DNA of 48,223 bases, from assembly GCA_002722775.1 (NCBI GenBank), contig PBMU01000004.1, positions 1 through 48,223 on the forward strand. Direction: 5' to 3'. Below, piece by piece: positions 1-8,000 of the stretch (its first letter is position 1; each line of letters opens with the position of its first letter). A model generated the notes under the pieces. The model was given only the letters and a program-made list of their open reading frames with translations, ran no database searches and was not told the DNA's origin. Source of the stretch: Rhodospirillaceae bacterium. Lineage in GTDB: Bacteria; Pseudomonadota; Alphaproteobacteria; Thalassobaculales; Thalassobaculaceae. The position numbers and the translations under genes were made by a program.

Positions 1-1
1 T

Positions 2-877
2 ACCGATGCTACTACCATTACTGTTGTGCGTGGTTTCCAAGGTACTACTGCGGCAGCTATTCCGGATACTACCAAGCTTGCTGTTATCGGTAATGCGTAC
101 GAAGAAGGTTCAGCGAAGCCACCTGCAAAATCCATCCTGCCAGTGAACCATGTGAACTATACTCACATCTTCCGTAATGGCTGGGCACAGTCCAAAACAC
201 TAGCAGCTGTTCAGCAAATTGTTGGTGATGGTACTGTTGCAGAAAACAAACGTGATGCCAGTAACTTCCATGCTCGTGACATTGAGCTTGCTACGTTCTT
301 CTCACGTCGTGGCCAGTCTATCCGTAACGGTCAACCGTTACATACTATGGCAGGTCTGGAGCAACTGGTAGAAGAAAACTCGCCTACTAACATTAAGGAA
401 GCTGGCGCTACTACCACGTTCAAGCAATTGCGTGACATGATTGACCCACTGTTCGACACCCGTATGGACGGCTCTAGCGATAATAGTCGAGTAGCCTACT
501 GCGGTAAAACTGCACTGAATGTTGTTAATGACATCGGTCGTCTATCAGGCGAGTACCAGATTGTTGATGGTCAGACTAACTTCGGATTGAAGTTTAAGAC
601 TCTGGTACTACCACGCGGTACTATCCGCCTGATTGAACACCCAATCTTTAACACATTCCCAGACTGGCAGAAGCTGATGGTAGTAGGGGAGCTATCCAGC
701 TTTGACTTCGCTTATCTGGAAGGTCGTGATACTGAAGTAACCTATATCAACGAAGATAAGAAGGCTACTGACGGTACTGACGCCACTGGCGGTGTTCTTA
801 CTACTGAGCTCACTATTCAGTTGAAGAACCCTCATGCCTGGGGCTTCATTCACAACCTGCGGGATGCAGCAGCGTAA
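2..877 (+). CDS. Major capsid protein, C-terminal part (duplicate copy, truncated by window start)
   Basis: This is residues 112-402 of the capsid protein that is complete at 45314-46522, cut by the window edge; codon 112 begins at base 2. It is not a second gene but the redundant copy within the terminal repeat. The reading frame is open to the TAA at 875-877 and is followed by the same rho-independent terminator as the complete copy. Nothing suggests decay or divergence. Confidence 0.95.
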   Translation, partial: TDATTITVVRGFQGTTAAAIPDTTKLAVIGNAYEEGSAKPPAKSILPVNHVNYTHIFRNGWAQSKTLAAVQQIVGDGTVAENKRDASNFHARDIELATFFSRRGQSIRNGQPLHTMAGLEQLVEENSPTNIKEAGATTTFKQLRDMIDPLFDTRMDGSSDNSRVAYCGKTALNVVNDIGRLSGEYQIVDGQTNFGLKFKTLVLPRGTIRLIEHPIFNTFPDWQKLMVVGELSSFDFAYLEGRDTEVTYINEDKKATDGTDATGGVLTTELTIQLKNPHAWGFIHNLRDAAA

Positions 878-934
878 TTAGCTGTAGCAGTAGCATGTAA
901 TCCTAACACCGTGTGAGCGACAGGTGGGACCATT

Positions 935-968
935 GGCTTACTAGGTTTTCGCTTAGTAAGCCTTTTTT
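935..968 (+). terminator. Rho-independent terminator after the major capsid gene
   Basis: A perfect 9-bp stem (GGCTTACTA at 935-943 with TAGTAAGCC at 954-962) encloses a 10-base loop and is followed by six T residues. It lies 57 bases after the capsid stop and before the adaptor gene. It probably lowers transcription past the capsid, so that the very abundant capsid mRNA ends here and the tail genes are read through at a lower level. Confidence 0.93.
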
Positions 969-992
969 ATATCTATTACATCGAGGCGTTTT

Positions 993-1598
993 ATGACTCT
1001 TCAAGAAATGTTGGACGCACTAGTAGTGGAAACGCGCATGGAAGTTTACCGCGCACAACTACTACGTCGCTTACAGGAAGCTATCAGAGGATTGCATAGC
1101 GCTGCACTATTTTCTCGGGATAAACGAAGTGCTATTACTGATACATCCGGATTAACTAGTCAGAAGTTTTCTCTACCGTTTCCAGAGAACTGCACTAAGC
1201 TAGCAGTAATACGTCCAGTAGCAAGTGAAGGAGGGCCACTAACTCTGACCACTCACAATGATTGCTATACACCAATAGAGGACGAATCATTGCTGAATGG
1301 CATAGACGGTAGTCCACTGATTGATTACTACCATGCCAAGGATACAGCAGTATATATCTACAGCAGTATTATACCCCCGAAGATTTTTATGAGCTGGTAC
1401 CAGCTTCCTGACACTACCGATATGTCACTACAGACATGGCTAATGGAGCGTCACCCACAGGCAATCATGGACTGGGCCTTAGCGCGCTTCTGGCGTGTTA
1501 ATGGTAAAGAGAATATTGCCAGTCAGATAGAGCGCACACTGTACTCTGTCGATATACCGAATATTATTAATACGTATGCTACAGAAGAAGAACTGTAG
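993..1598 (+). CDS. Head-tail adaptor/connector-like protein (complete copy in the left repeat)
   Basis: This 201-residue protein directly follows the major capsid gene, where short-tailed phages encode the gatekeeper that docks beneath the portal (T7 gp11 or P22 gp4 type). The N-terminus is amphipathic helical (MTLQEMLDALVVETRMEVYR), the middle is beta-rich, and a late helical stretch carries W/R residues (HPQAIMDWALARFWR). This helix-rich, about 200-residue build with an N-terminal 'M-L-D-x-L' start is seen in podovirus adaptors. The start follows a GAGG about nine bases upstream. Assignment rests on position and size more than on any catalytic motif. An identical copy is at 46638-47243. 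Confidence 0.6.
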   Translation: MTLQEMLDALVVETRMEVYRAQLLRRLQEAIRGLHSAALFSRDKRSAITDTSGLTSQKFSLPFPENCTKLAVIRPVASEGGPLTLTTHNDCYTPIEDESLLNGIDGSPLIDYYHAKDTAVYIYSSIIPPKIFMSWYQLPDTTDMSLQTWLMERHPQAIMDWALARFWRVNGKENIASQIERTLYSVDIPNIINTYATEEEL

Positions 1599-1623
1599 GG
1601 TACATTACTAGGAGAACACTATC

Positions 1624-3126
1624 ATGGCCTTTGTAGTGACTGCGACATCAGAAGGTACTGTTAAGTCAGGAACGTACCATAGTATGCGAGTAGATGTTAT
1701 TGACTTTGACGCTCCTATTGCTAGTGTGGCATGGGTACAGACTAGTGGTATAGCCACTAAGATTGGAGAGCCTACGAAATCAGTAACACGTCAACGTACT
1801 CCACGCGTAGGTGAAGATTCAGTAGTGGGCTATCAGGTTACTGTTACTGATGCTCAGGGCGCCACCGCCACAGCCACTACATCTATCACTATCGAAGGTG
1901 AAGCATTCGACTCAGACAAACTGAACTTAATCAGTAAGGATTTGAATGGCGGAGTATCACTGTGGTCGTACACCTGTATCAATACTCTGGCACAGCTTAC
2001 TGCTGCAGGCTTCTGGGACTCAGCCATAGGATTGGAACCGTTTGATATTATTAAGGTGCATTGCGCTGATGGTCCTCATGAGCTACAACTGGTTGGAGGA
2101 GCAGCTCAACACATCAATAGTATACAGAATAAAGTAGCAGTAGCTACCCAAGGGCAAGGAAGAAACAGAGAATATCCCACATTACGTAAATTGGATACAA
2201 ACCCCCTACTACTCCCTGCGGACCAGAGCGCAAGCTCACTAATGTGGCCCTATCTTGTAGATTTATCTGTTAGTGGCGAGGAAGGTTATGCGCTATTCTG
2301 GGCTACGGACCACTCCAACCATGTAGGCTCGGGAACATGGATGGCTACTGCTCCTACACCCTTAGGGCCATGGAAGCATCATGGTATGGTCTTTCGAGAT
2401 GATGTTACTGGAGGAGAGCAGCATGAGACTCCCAGCGTGGTATGGGATGAAGTTAACTCACGCTGGCTGCAGTACTATCAACTTAAATTTGTTCCCGGAT
2501 ATATCAACCAGCTTACACTAGTAGCTACTGCTGACCGCGTTACAAATGCCGATGGCACTCCCACTACATGGACAGTTATCGGAGTAGCTATTCCAGAGTA
2601 TTATACCAATAATGCAGGTGACGGGCATACGGGCTACTTCAAACCTTTCCGCTATGACGGTGGCTGGTATGGATTCGGGCTATACGGTGGAACTGATAAT
2701 AGTAGAAAGGCTTTTTATACTTCTTATAATAATGGCCTGACTTACCAGCCACATCCGCAAGTATTACAAAACGGGCAACACCTACTAGCACATCTAGAAG
2801 GCTTTGACCCAGAGAACTGGATGATTAAGCATAACTCAGGCGCCACTGTTGTCTATAATAACCAGCTATGGTTGATTGCACCAGCAGGGGCTGGAGCGTC
2901 CGGTGGTGCAGAAATTCCTATGGGTAAAATATGTGCCTTCCGTGTTGGTAGCGATGGAGTAACACTAGGCAAGGCTGTGGATATAACCCCGCCACTACAG
3001 GCATGGGAAGACCAGACACTTGGAGTAGACCAATTGGGCAGTGCTGTTATGTGGCAAGGCAGAATGTATGTAGTGTATCGTCAAGGCGGTGGTGACGGTG
3101 GGTTTGGACTGATGGAGGTTTTATAA
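1624..3126 (+). CDS. Tailspike/receptor-binding protein with GH43-like five-bladed beta-propeller
   Basis: This 500-residue protein has two parts. Residues about 1-160 form an Ig/PKD-like beta region ending in a conserved block (LISKDLNGGVSLWSY) and are clearly related to the start of the protein at 3876-5732. This is presumably the shared domain that attaches to the virion. Residues about 195-500 show repeated propeller blades, including the GH43/GH32-type signature 'WMATAPTPLGPWKHHG' and later blades at SVVWDEVNSRW, PFRYDGGWYGFG, ATVVYNNQLWLI and SAVMWQGRMYVVYR. The fold suggests a glycosidase acting on host surface polysaccharide; the catalytic acids cannot be assigned with certainty. AGGAGA precedes the start. 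The stop overlaps the next start (TAATG), so the two are probably co-translated. A truncated copy sits at 47269-48223. Confidence 0.75.
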   Translation: MAFVVTATSEGTVKSGTYHSMRVDVIDFDAPIASVAWVQTSGIATKIGEPTKSVTRQRTPRVGEDSVVGYQVTVTDAQGATATATTSITIEGEAFDSDKLNLISKDLNGGVSLWSYTCINTLAQLTAAGFWDSAIGLEPFDIIKVHCADGPHELQLVGGAAQHINSIQNKVAVATQGQGRNREYPTLRKLDTNPLLLPADQSASSLMWPYLVDLSVSGEEGYALFWATDHSNHVGSGTWMATAPTPLGPWKHHGMVFRDDVTGGEQHETPSVVWDEVNSRWLQYYQLKFVPGYINQLTLVATADRVTNADGTPTTWTVIGVAIPEYYTNNAGDGHTGYFKPFRYDGGWYGFGLYGGTDNSRKAFYTSYNNGLTYQPHPQVLQNGQHLLAHLEGFDPENWMIKHNSGATVVYNNQLWLIAPAGAGASGGAEIPMGKICAFRVGSDGVTLGKAVDITPPLQAWEDQTLGVDQLGSAVMWQGRMYVVYRQGGGDGGFGLMEVL

Positions 3127-3827
3127 TGTTACGTTTTGATATGTCTGGGAAATTAATTGAACCCAGCAGACTGAAAAAGACTATTGGTGGTAATATTGAC
3201 CGTGATGGACTTCCTGCAAAAATTGACATACCTACTACTGATGACTGGACAGGTGTTACCATTGCAGATAATGTCGACGGAGCATTAGGAAAAGTTCTAT
3301 CGCGCACTACATTAGGTAAGATTGCTGTACGTAATTCTCAAGCAAATTTAATTACTAGTAATGTGGAAGCGCTACATCTAAAGGCACGAGTAATAGGTGG
3401 AGGCTCTAATGCTACATCTGGACAAACAACCAGAAGGTTTCGTTTTGGCTTTATTCATCCTACTGTTGGCAATGAAGGCGCATATGTAGAATACCTTCCG
3501 CCAGCCTATGGGGAACTGGAAGGGTCTTCTATGGTAGGAATAGCTGGGAATGTAAAAACAAGAAAACCGATTAATTACACTGTTAATAACCCTGGTGAGC
3601 ACTACGCTTTGGATTTATGGGTTAGTTACAATCGTGCTGATAGTAGATGGTATATAACACTAATGGAAGGCGAGCAAGTTCGCACTCAGTACCCATTCTC
3701 ATCTACAGAGCTGTCATTGTACAACAGGTACTTAATTCCATTTATAGAATGGGAGTGGGAAGATGCCAGTGGAGCAATAGATGTTACGGTGTGCCAGTTT
3801 GAGCATACAGTATATTGGCGGTTTTAA
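3126..3827 (+). CDS. Lectin-like accessory protein coupled to the GH43 tailspike
   Basis: This 233-residue protein has a start codon sharing one base with the preceding stop (TAATG), which implies translational coupling and probably fixed stoichiometry with the tailspike. The sequence is beta-rich with many aromatic residues, e.g. RRFRFGFIHP, ALDLWVSYNRADSRWYI and FIEWEWED. That pattern recalls concanavalin A-like/LamG sandwich domains, which are often appended to GH43 enzymes and tailspikes. I read it as a carbohydrate-binding or trimer-capping module supplied as a separate chain. No signal peptide or catalytic motif is visible. It could instead be a dedicated tailspike chaperone. Confidence 0.5.
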   Translation: MLRFDMSGKLIEPSRLKKTIGGNIDRDGLPAKIDIPTTDDWTGVTIADNVDGALGKVLSRTTLGKIAVRNSQANLITSNVEALHLKARVIGGGSNATSGQTTRRFRFGFIHPTVGNEGAYVEYLPPAYGELEGSSMVGIAGNVKTRKPINYTVNNPGEHYALDLWVSYNRADSRWYITLMEGEQVRTQYPFSSTELSLYNRYLIPFIEWEWEDASGAIDVTVCQFEHTVYWRF

Positions 3828-3875
3828 GTGTACTACTTATAGTGCATCATTATTAATATCTAGGAGATTACTATT

Positions 3876-5732
3876 ATGGCTTTCGTAGTCACTGCAAAAT
3901 CACAAACGTCTGTTGCTTCTGGGGAATATCACACACTGGAAATGGCAGTAATCGAACATGACTATCCACTAGCTTCCGTGCTATGGGAGCATGTCAGGGG
4001 GCCTCGTGCTAACATTGGCAATGCTACAAACTACAGCAGTAAGCAGCGTGCTCCACGGGTAGGCTCGGACTCAGTAGTGCAATTCCGTGTGACAGTAACA
4101 GATTCACAAGGCAATGAAGCTACTGCTACTACCAGCATCTCAGTACTAGCAGAAGGATTTAATCCTAAGCGCCTGGAGCTGATTGGCAAGGATGTTAATG
4201 GTGGTGTGTCCATTTGGTCTTATACTACTGTTAACTCCTTTGCCCAAATTACTGAAGCTTCGTACTGGAAAGACGCCGTAGGACTGGAAGATAACGATAT
4301 CATTCGAGTAGTATGTGCAGACGGGACAAGAGAGCTGACAGTGTCAGGTAATGCTGTTAGTGCTGTTCCTTTGCAGAAGTACGCTGGTAATGACCTTAAC
4401 CTTAACATTGCAAAATTGCTAGCAACAGACCTGCAACCAATATGGGACAGGTCGCAGTTTGACACTGCTATTGCGTCAGGTAGCTGCACTGTTACTTTTG
4501 TCGGGACCTCTATAGCTGTAGGTACAGCAGAGAACGAAAATAGTAATACATGGGTAAACAGATTCAAGCAGTACATGGAATACAAATACCCTGCGGTAGA
4601 TTTTACGTGGCATAACTTAGGACTAGGTGGTCGTAATCTTGTTAATTACAACAATGCATCCTTCTTAGGCATGGCTAGTGAGCCTTCTGACACTGCAAGT
4701 GGTTACTATGTCGCTGCTAATCCTGATACATGGCCTAGTGGCTCAACCGTAGGTCAGTCGTGGAAGGATGCAGCAGAAGCTACTGCTCCTGATTTGTTCG
4801 TACTAGCGCATGGCATGAATGACCGTGACCATCCGTATATCTACCAGAACTATCTAAACAATGCCATTAATGATGCGCTGGGATGGGCTACTACACCAAG
4901 CATTTTATTGGTTACTGAAATGTTACCAAAATCCGACTTTGATGGATTCTCTCAAATTAGCCGACTCAGTGACTATATACGATGGTATGCGATGTATAAT
5001 GGCTACGGCCTACTAGATGTAGGAAGAGCGTGGAGAGCAGTACGGTACAATGTAGACCCAATTAAAACTGTTGCGCAGCGTCAGGCATCTATAGCACTGT
5101 GGACACAGTCAGGAGACCCAAGTGTACTGACAGACGATTCTATGACTGTAGCTACAGGCACTAATGGTGTAATTACTAAAGAAGGAGCTTATGCCGGAGC
5201 TAGATTCGCATTTACATTCACACCAATCACAAATCAGGCAGACTGGCTAATACAAACGGCGGTGTATACAGGCGACCCAGACAATGGCTGCATACATATA
5301 GAGCGCATTGGAAGCACCATAAGCATCAAAAAGCGGCCTATAGCTGCTGCTGAAATAACGTTTGCAACGACAGCGCCCGTAGCATCTACCCCGGAGGTGT
5401 GGGATGTTCGTATTAACAGAGTATGGATTGCAATCTATCGTGACGGTGCGCTAGTGGGTAAATTTGTACACAAGCAAACTGACACGGTTGGTAATGTATC
5501 CTTTGGTCTTAATACTGCGGCTGCTACTAACATTGTCTGCGACTTGGAAGAGCAAGCAACTCCATTTGCAGCGCAATTAGCAGATGATAGCTTCTTGCTG
5601 GGAGGGCCAGAGCAGGGCGACTGGCAGAAGGGAAACCACTCAGTCGGGGGCAATTCACTGAACCATCCGTCAAGATTGGCAGTAGCAAACGTGTTTGACC
5701 CAGTAATACGTGATTGGGTTGCTAAACTCTGA
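3876..5732 (+). CDS. Tailspike with SGNH/GDSL esterase domain
   Basis: This 618-residue protein begins with the same adaptor region as the GH43 tailspike (residues about 1-160: MAFVVTA start, RAPRVGSDSVV, DVNGGVSIWSY). An SGNH hydrolase domain follows. Block I is GTSIAVG with the nucleophile Ser212, block II is GLGGRN (249-254), block III is HGMNDRD with Asn315, and the likely catalytic His597 lies in NHPSRLAV near the end. A beta-rich, lectin-like segment of about 130 residues (about 435-565) separates block III from the histidine. SGNH tailspikes such as gp63.1 of phage G7C deacetylate O-antigen, so a similar de-O-acetylation of surface polysaccharide is likely. A strong AGGAGA precedes the ATG. 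Confidence 0.8.
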   Translation: MAFVVTAKSQTSVASGEYHTLEMAVIEHDYPLASVLWEHVRGPRANIGNATNYSSKQRAPRVGSDSVVQFRVTVTDSQGNEATATTSISVLAEGFNPKRLELIGKDVNGGVSIWSYTTVNSFAQITEASYWKDAVGLEDNDIIRVVCADGTRELTVSGNAVSAVPLQKYAGNDLNLNIAKLLATDLQPIWDRSQFDTAIASGSCTVTFVGTSIAVGTAENENSNTWVNRFKQYMEYKYPAVDFTWHNLGLGGRNLVNYNNASFLGMASEPSDTASGYYVAANPDTWPSGSTVGQSWKDAAEATAPDLFVLAHGMNDRDHPYIYQNYLNNAINDALGWATTPSILLVTEMLPKSDFDGFSQISRLSDYIRWYAMYNGYGLLDVGRAWRAVRYNVDPIKTVAQRQASIALWTQSGDPSVLTDDSMTVATGTNGVITKEGAYAGARFAFTFTPITNQADWLIQTAVYTGDPDNGCIHIERIGSTISIKKRPIAAAEITFATTAPVASTPEVWDVRINRVWIAIYRDGALVGKFVHKQTDTVGNVSFGLNTAAATNIVCDLEEQATPFAAQLADDSFLLGGPEQGDWQKGNHSVGGNSLNHPSRLAVANVFDPVIRDWVAKL

Positions 5733-5807
5733 TAACACCGAAGCCCTCTACTATGGGGGCTACGCTCAACCCATTGCATACCACTACCAATAAGAATAGG
5801 AGATACC

Positions 5808-6272
5808 ATGTCTAACGCACAAGAACACACGCCACATAGCCAGTCAGGCGACCGGACTACTAGCATTGTTATTAAGGAGGGAATAATGCAGGTGTTTGTG
5901 ATAGCAGTAGGGGCTATCATAGCTACGGGCATTAGTACTGTCTGGGCTACTAAGTTAGCAGACTATAAGATTGAAGAGTTGCGGTCAGATTTTGAAGCAA
6001 GATTCAAAGCACAACTACACTTCAACACTGAGACTACTGCAGCGGTACATGTACTACAACTTCAGGGAGCGCGCCAAGATTTACTGAATGAGACTGAGGC
6101 AAGACTACTGGAACGGATTCGTTCTCAGACTGACGACCGTTATACTGCGGGACAGGCAGACAAAGACCTCAAAGCTGTCGGTGACCGTATAGCAACACTG
6201 GAAGCTAGTGTTCAAGCTATGCGGGAATACATAGTAGCAGCAAGGAGAAAAGAAAGTGCTAAAGACAATTAA
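5808..6272 (+). CDS. Dual-start membrane protein, candidate holin/antiholin
   Basis: The 154-residue product has one strongly hydrophobic segment (residues about 27-47, MQVFVIAVGAIIATGIS) followed by a charged, coiled-coil-prone tail. Two good translation starts are in frame. One is ATG at 5808 behind AGGAGA; the other is ATG at 5886 (Met27) behind a near-perfect AAGGAGGG. The short form starts right at the membrane segment, and the long form adds 26 polar residues. Such an arrangement recalls the holin/antiholin pairs of lambda S. The single membrane span with a long coil would also fit a pinholin or an inner-membrane spanin (Rz-like). It lies among tail genes and overlaps the nozzle gene by 17 bases. 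Confidence 0.5.
   Translation: MSNAQEHTPHSQSGDRTTSIVIKEGIMQVFVIAVGAIIATGISTVWATKLADYKIEELRSDFEARFKAQLHFNTETTAAVHVLQLQGARQDLLNETEARLLERIRSQTDDRYTAGQADKDLKAVGDRIATLEASVQAMREYIVAARRKESAKDN
5874..5888 (+). promoter_or_regulatory. Internal ribosome binding site and second start of the holin candidate
   Basis: AAGGAGGG (5874-5881) is followed four bases later by ATG at 5886-5888, in frame with the upstream start. It is among the strongest Shine-Dalgarno matches seen in this genome and lies inside a coding region, so it is unlikely to be chance. It would give a 128-residue product starting at Met27. Confidence 0.7.
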
Positions 6273-7992
6273 ACTTGGCGTAAAGCCTACTACTGTACTG
6301 GAGCGTACGCAGGTTGATGATGGTGACATCCAATCTGTGTACAACCAGTTGCAGGATACTGATATGCCCCGAGTACTGTATCACCAGAATACACTCAGTA
6401 CTTTTCGGGGTATTCGCAGTTCTAGTATCTTTGATTCTGAAGTGCAAGTGCCTATCCTGGATGATAATGACCTTACAGTACTACTGGAATTCGGTCCTAG
6501 TACAGAGCTGACTAGTGTCATAGATGTGCAGGGTAACGTGTGGTATATGCTGTTGGATAAGAAGGATGACCTTGGTAGTACAGATGTCTATCTGCGTAAT
6601 ACTGCCTCTGGTAATCAGTTCAAACTGGCATTCACAATATACACACCTAACCTCTACGAGTTCAGTTTTGCCACAGTATTCCAGAACCGTACGATGTTTG
6701 TAGCACTACCTGGAGCTGTATTCTATGGAACTACTAGTAGAGTGCAACATCCTAATGCTGGCTCAGGGGATGTGCCACCGGGACAATTCTTCGATTACGA
6801 TATGGTAACAGGTGAGATTACTCGCTACGACCTCTACGGAATCGGTACCAGTGTACTGGCTGCTACTCAGGTTGTATCCAGCTACCAGAACTACATGTTA
6901 CTCTTTACCCGCAATCGACTTTATTGGAGTAGTCCGATTGACCCGTATGATTTTACGCCTGCTGATAATGCTGGTGGGTCCACTGCTATTGCTGAATTGC
7001 GTGGTGATATCCTTGCGGTACTTCCTAGTGCCAGTGGTTTCCTGATATACTGTCGGGATAACATTGTCTTAGGTCGGTACACTGGAAGCACTGCGTCGCC
7101 GTTTACATTCACCGAAGTTAAGAATAGTACTGGACTGGTAATGCAAGGTAACGAGCCTCTGATTGTGCGCTCGGAGACTAGTGCAGTTCACTATGCCGTG
7201 TTAGTAGGCGGACTATCCGCTGTGACAGAGTCCGAAGTAACACCACTGCCTTCCAATATTAGTACATTCATAGAGAATAACTATGAAGAGTGGCGAGTGG
7301 AGGATACGTGCCGTATTATGCAGATTAATACTAATGCCAATCCGGAGACTAATAGACTCAAGATTCGCAGACTGTATGCGTATGGTACTAAACTATTCAT
7401 CCTCACTAATCCTAGTGATGGACGTGACGGTAGGCTGTATATCTACGACTTCGCGGATAATGGTATTGGACTGGTGGTTGGGGACATTATTGGCCTGACA
7501 CCTCGTATTACTGATAAGAATGCTACTGCAGACCTATTCCTACAGACTAAGGCTAGTGCAGTACCTGCATCCTTCCTAATACTGCGTCAGATTGTCAATG
7601 ATGCTAGCTTCGATGTATTGAGTTTTGCTACTAAAGCGGATACAGAAATACTGACAGGTACTCGTGAGTATGATATGTCAGAGTTTGTAGTAGGAGATAT
7701 ATCCTTGCATGCTGGTAGAGCTACCATACTGGATAGCATCAAGCTGATTGGTAAGACCGACCGGTATGATAAAGATGATGCCAATTATGACGCAAACTCT
7801 ACCACCAGAGCACGTGTCTTTGGCTACTGCGCTAACTACAGTGAAGATGCACTACTGGAATTCCTGTATAATCCATTAGATGACCGCTACTATGGACGCC
7901 TGGAAGGTGATGATATTCGCATTCTGGTACAGGGTAATTACTTTGATATCACTGCTATCGAAGCTCGTGTTGATAGTGGTATTCTCGTTTAG
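6256..7992 (+). CDS. Tail nozzle protein (podovirus tail tube distal protein)
   Basis: This 578-residue protein is read from a GTG start that overlaps the previous gene by 17 bases and is preceded by AAGGAG at the right spacing. The sequence is beta-rich throughout. It carries a segment typical of podovirus nozzle proteins around residues 225-275 (RLYWSSPIDPYDFTPAD, then a loop and SGFLIYCRDNIVLGRYTG). That 'W-S-x-P-x-D-P-x-D-F' pattern recurs in propeller-like tail proteins beneath the head-tail adaptor. The position after the adaptor and tailspikes and before the large fibre fits. It would form the closed end of the short tail and a platform for fibres and spikes. Confidence 0.7.
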   Translation: MLKTIKLGVKPTTVLERTQVDDGDIQSVYNQLQDTDMPRVLYHQNTLSTFRGIRSSSIFDSEVQVPILDDNDLTVLLEFGPSTELTSVIDVQGNVWYMLLDKKDDLGSTDVYLRNTASGNQFKLAFTIYTPNLYEFSFATVFQNRTMFVALPGAVFYGTTSRVQHPNAGSGDVPPGQFFDYDMVTGEITRYDLYGIGTSVLAATQVVSSYQNYMLLFTRNRLYWSSPIDPYDFTPADNAGGSTAIAELRGDILAVLPSASGFLIYCRDNIVLGRYTGSTASPFTFTEVKNSTGLVMQGNEPLIVRSETSAVHYAVLVGGLSAVTESEVTPLPSNISTFIENNYEEWRVEDTCRIMQINTNANPETNRLKIRRLYAYGTKLFILTNPSDGRDGRLYIYDFADNGIGLVVGDIIGLTPRITDKNATADLFLQTKASAVPASFLILRQIVNDASFDVLSFATKADTEILTGTREYDMSEFVVGDISLHAGRATILDSIKLIGKTDRYDKDDANYDANSTTRARVFGYCANYSEDALLEFLYNPLDDRYYGRLEGDDIRILVQGNYFDITAIEARVDSGILV

Positions 7993-8000
7993 GAACTATT

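Larger units (their letters stand above)
1..2578. repeat. Direct terminal repeat, left copy
   Basis: These 2,578 bases are the same as 45646-48223 (constant offset 45,645), with no mismatch seen in the stretches and translated genes compared. The repeat begins inside the major capsid gene and ends inside the first tailspike gene, so its borders ignore gene structure. That fits an opened circular assembly or a circularly permuted headful genome (about 5.6% redundancy) better than a fixed terminal repeat with evolved ends. Confidence 0.95.

Noticed and set aside
1-2578. Duplicate capsid and tailspike genes as true paralogues
   Set aside because: Sequence is identical and lies at both window ends with constant offset; this is terminal redundancy of a single locus.
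5745-5765. Hairpin after the SGNH tailspike as a terminator
   Set aside because: The AGCCC/GGGCT stem is short and has no T run; it would not act as a standard terminator.
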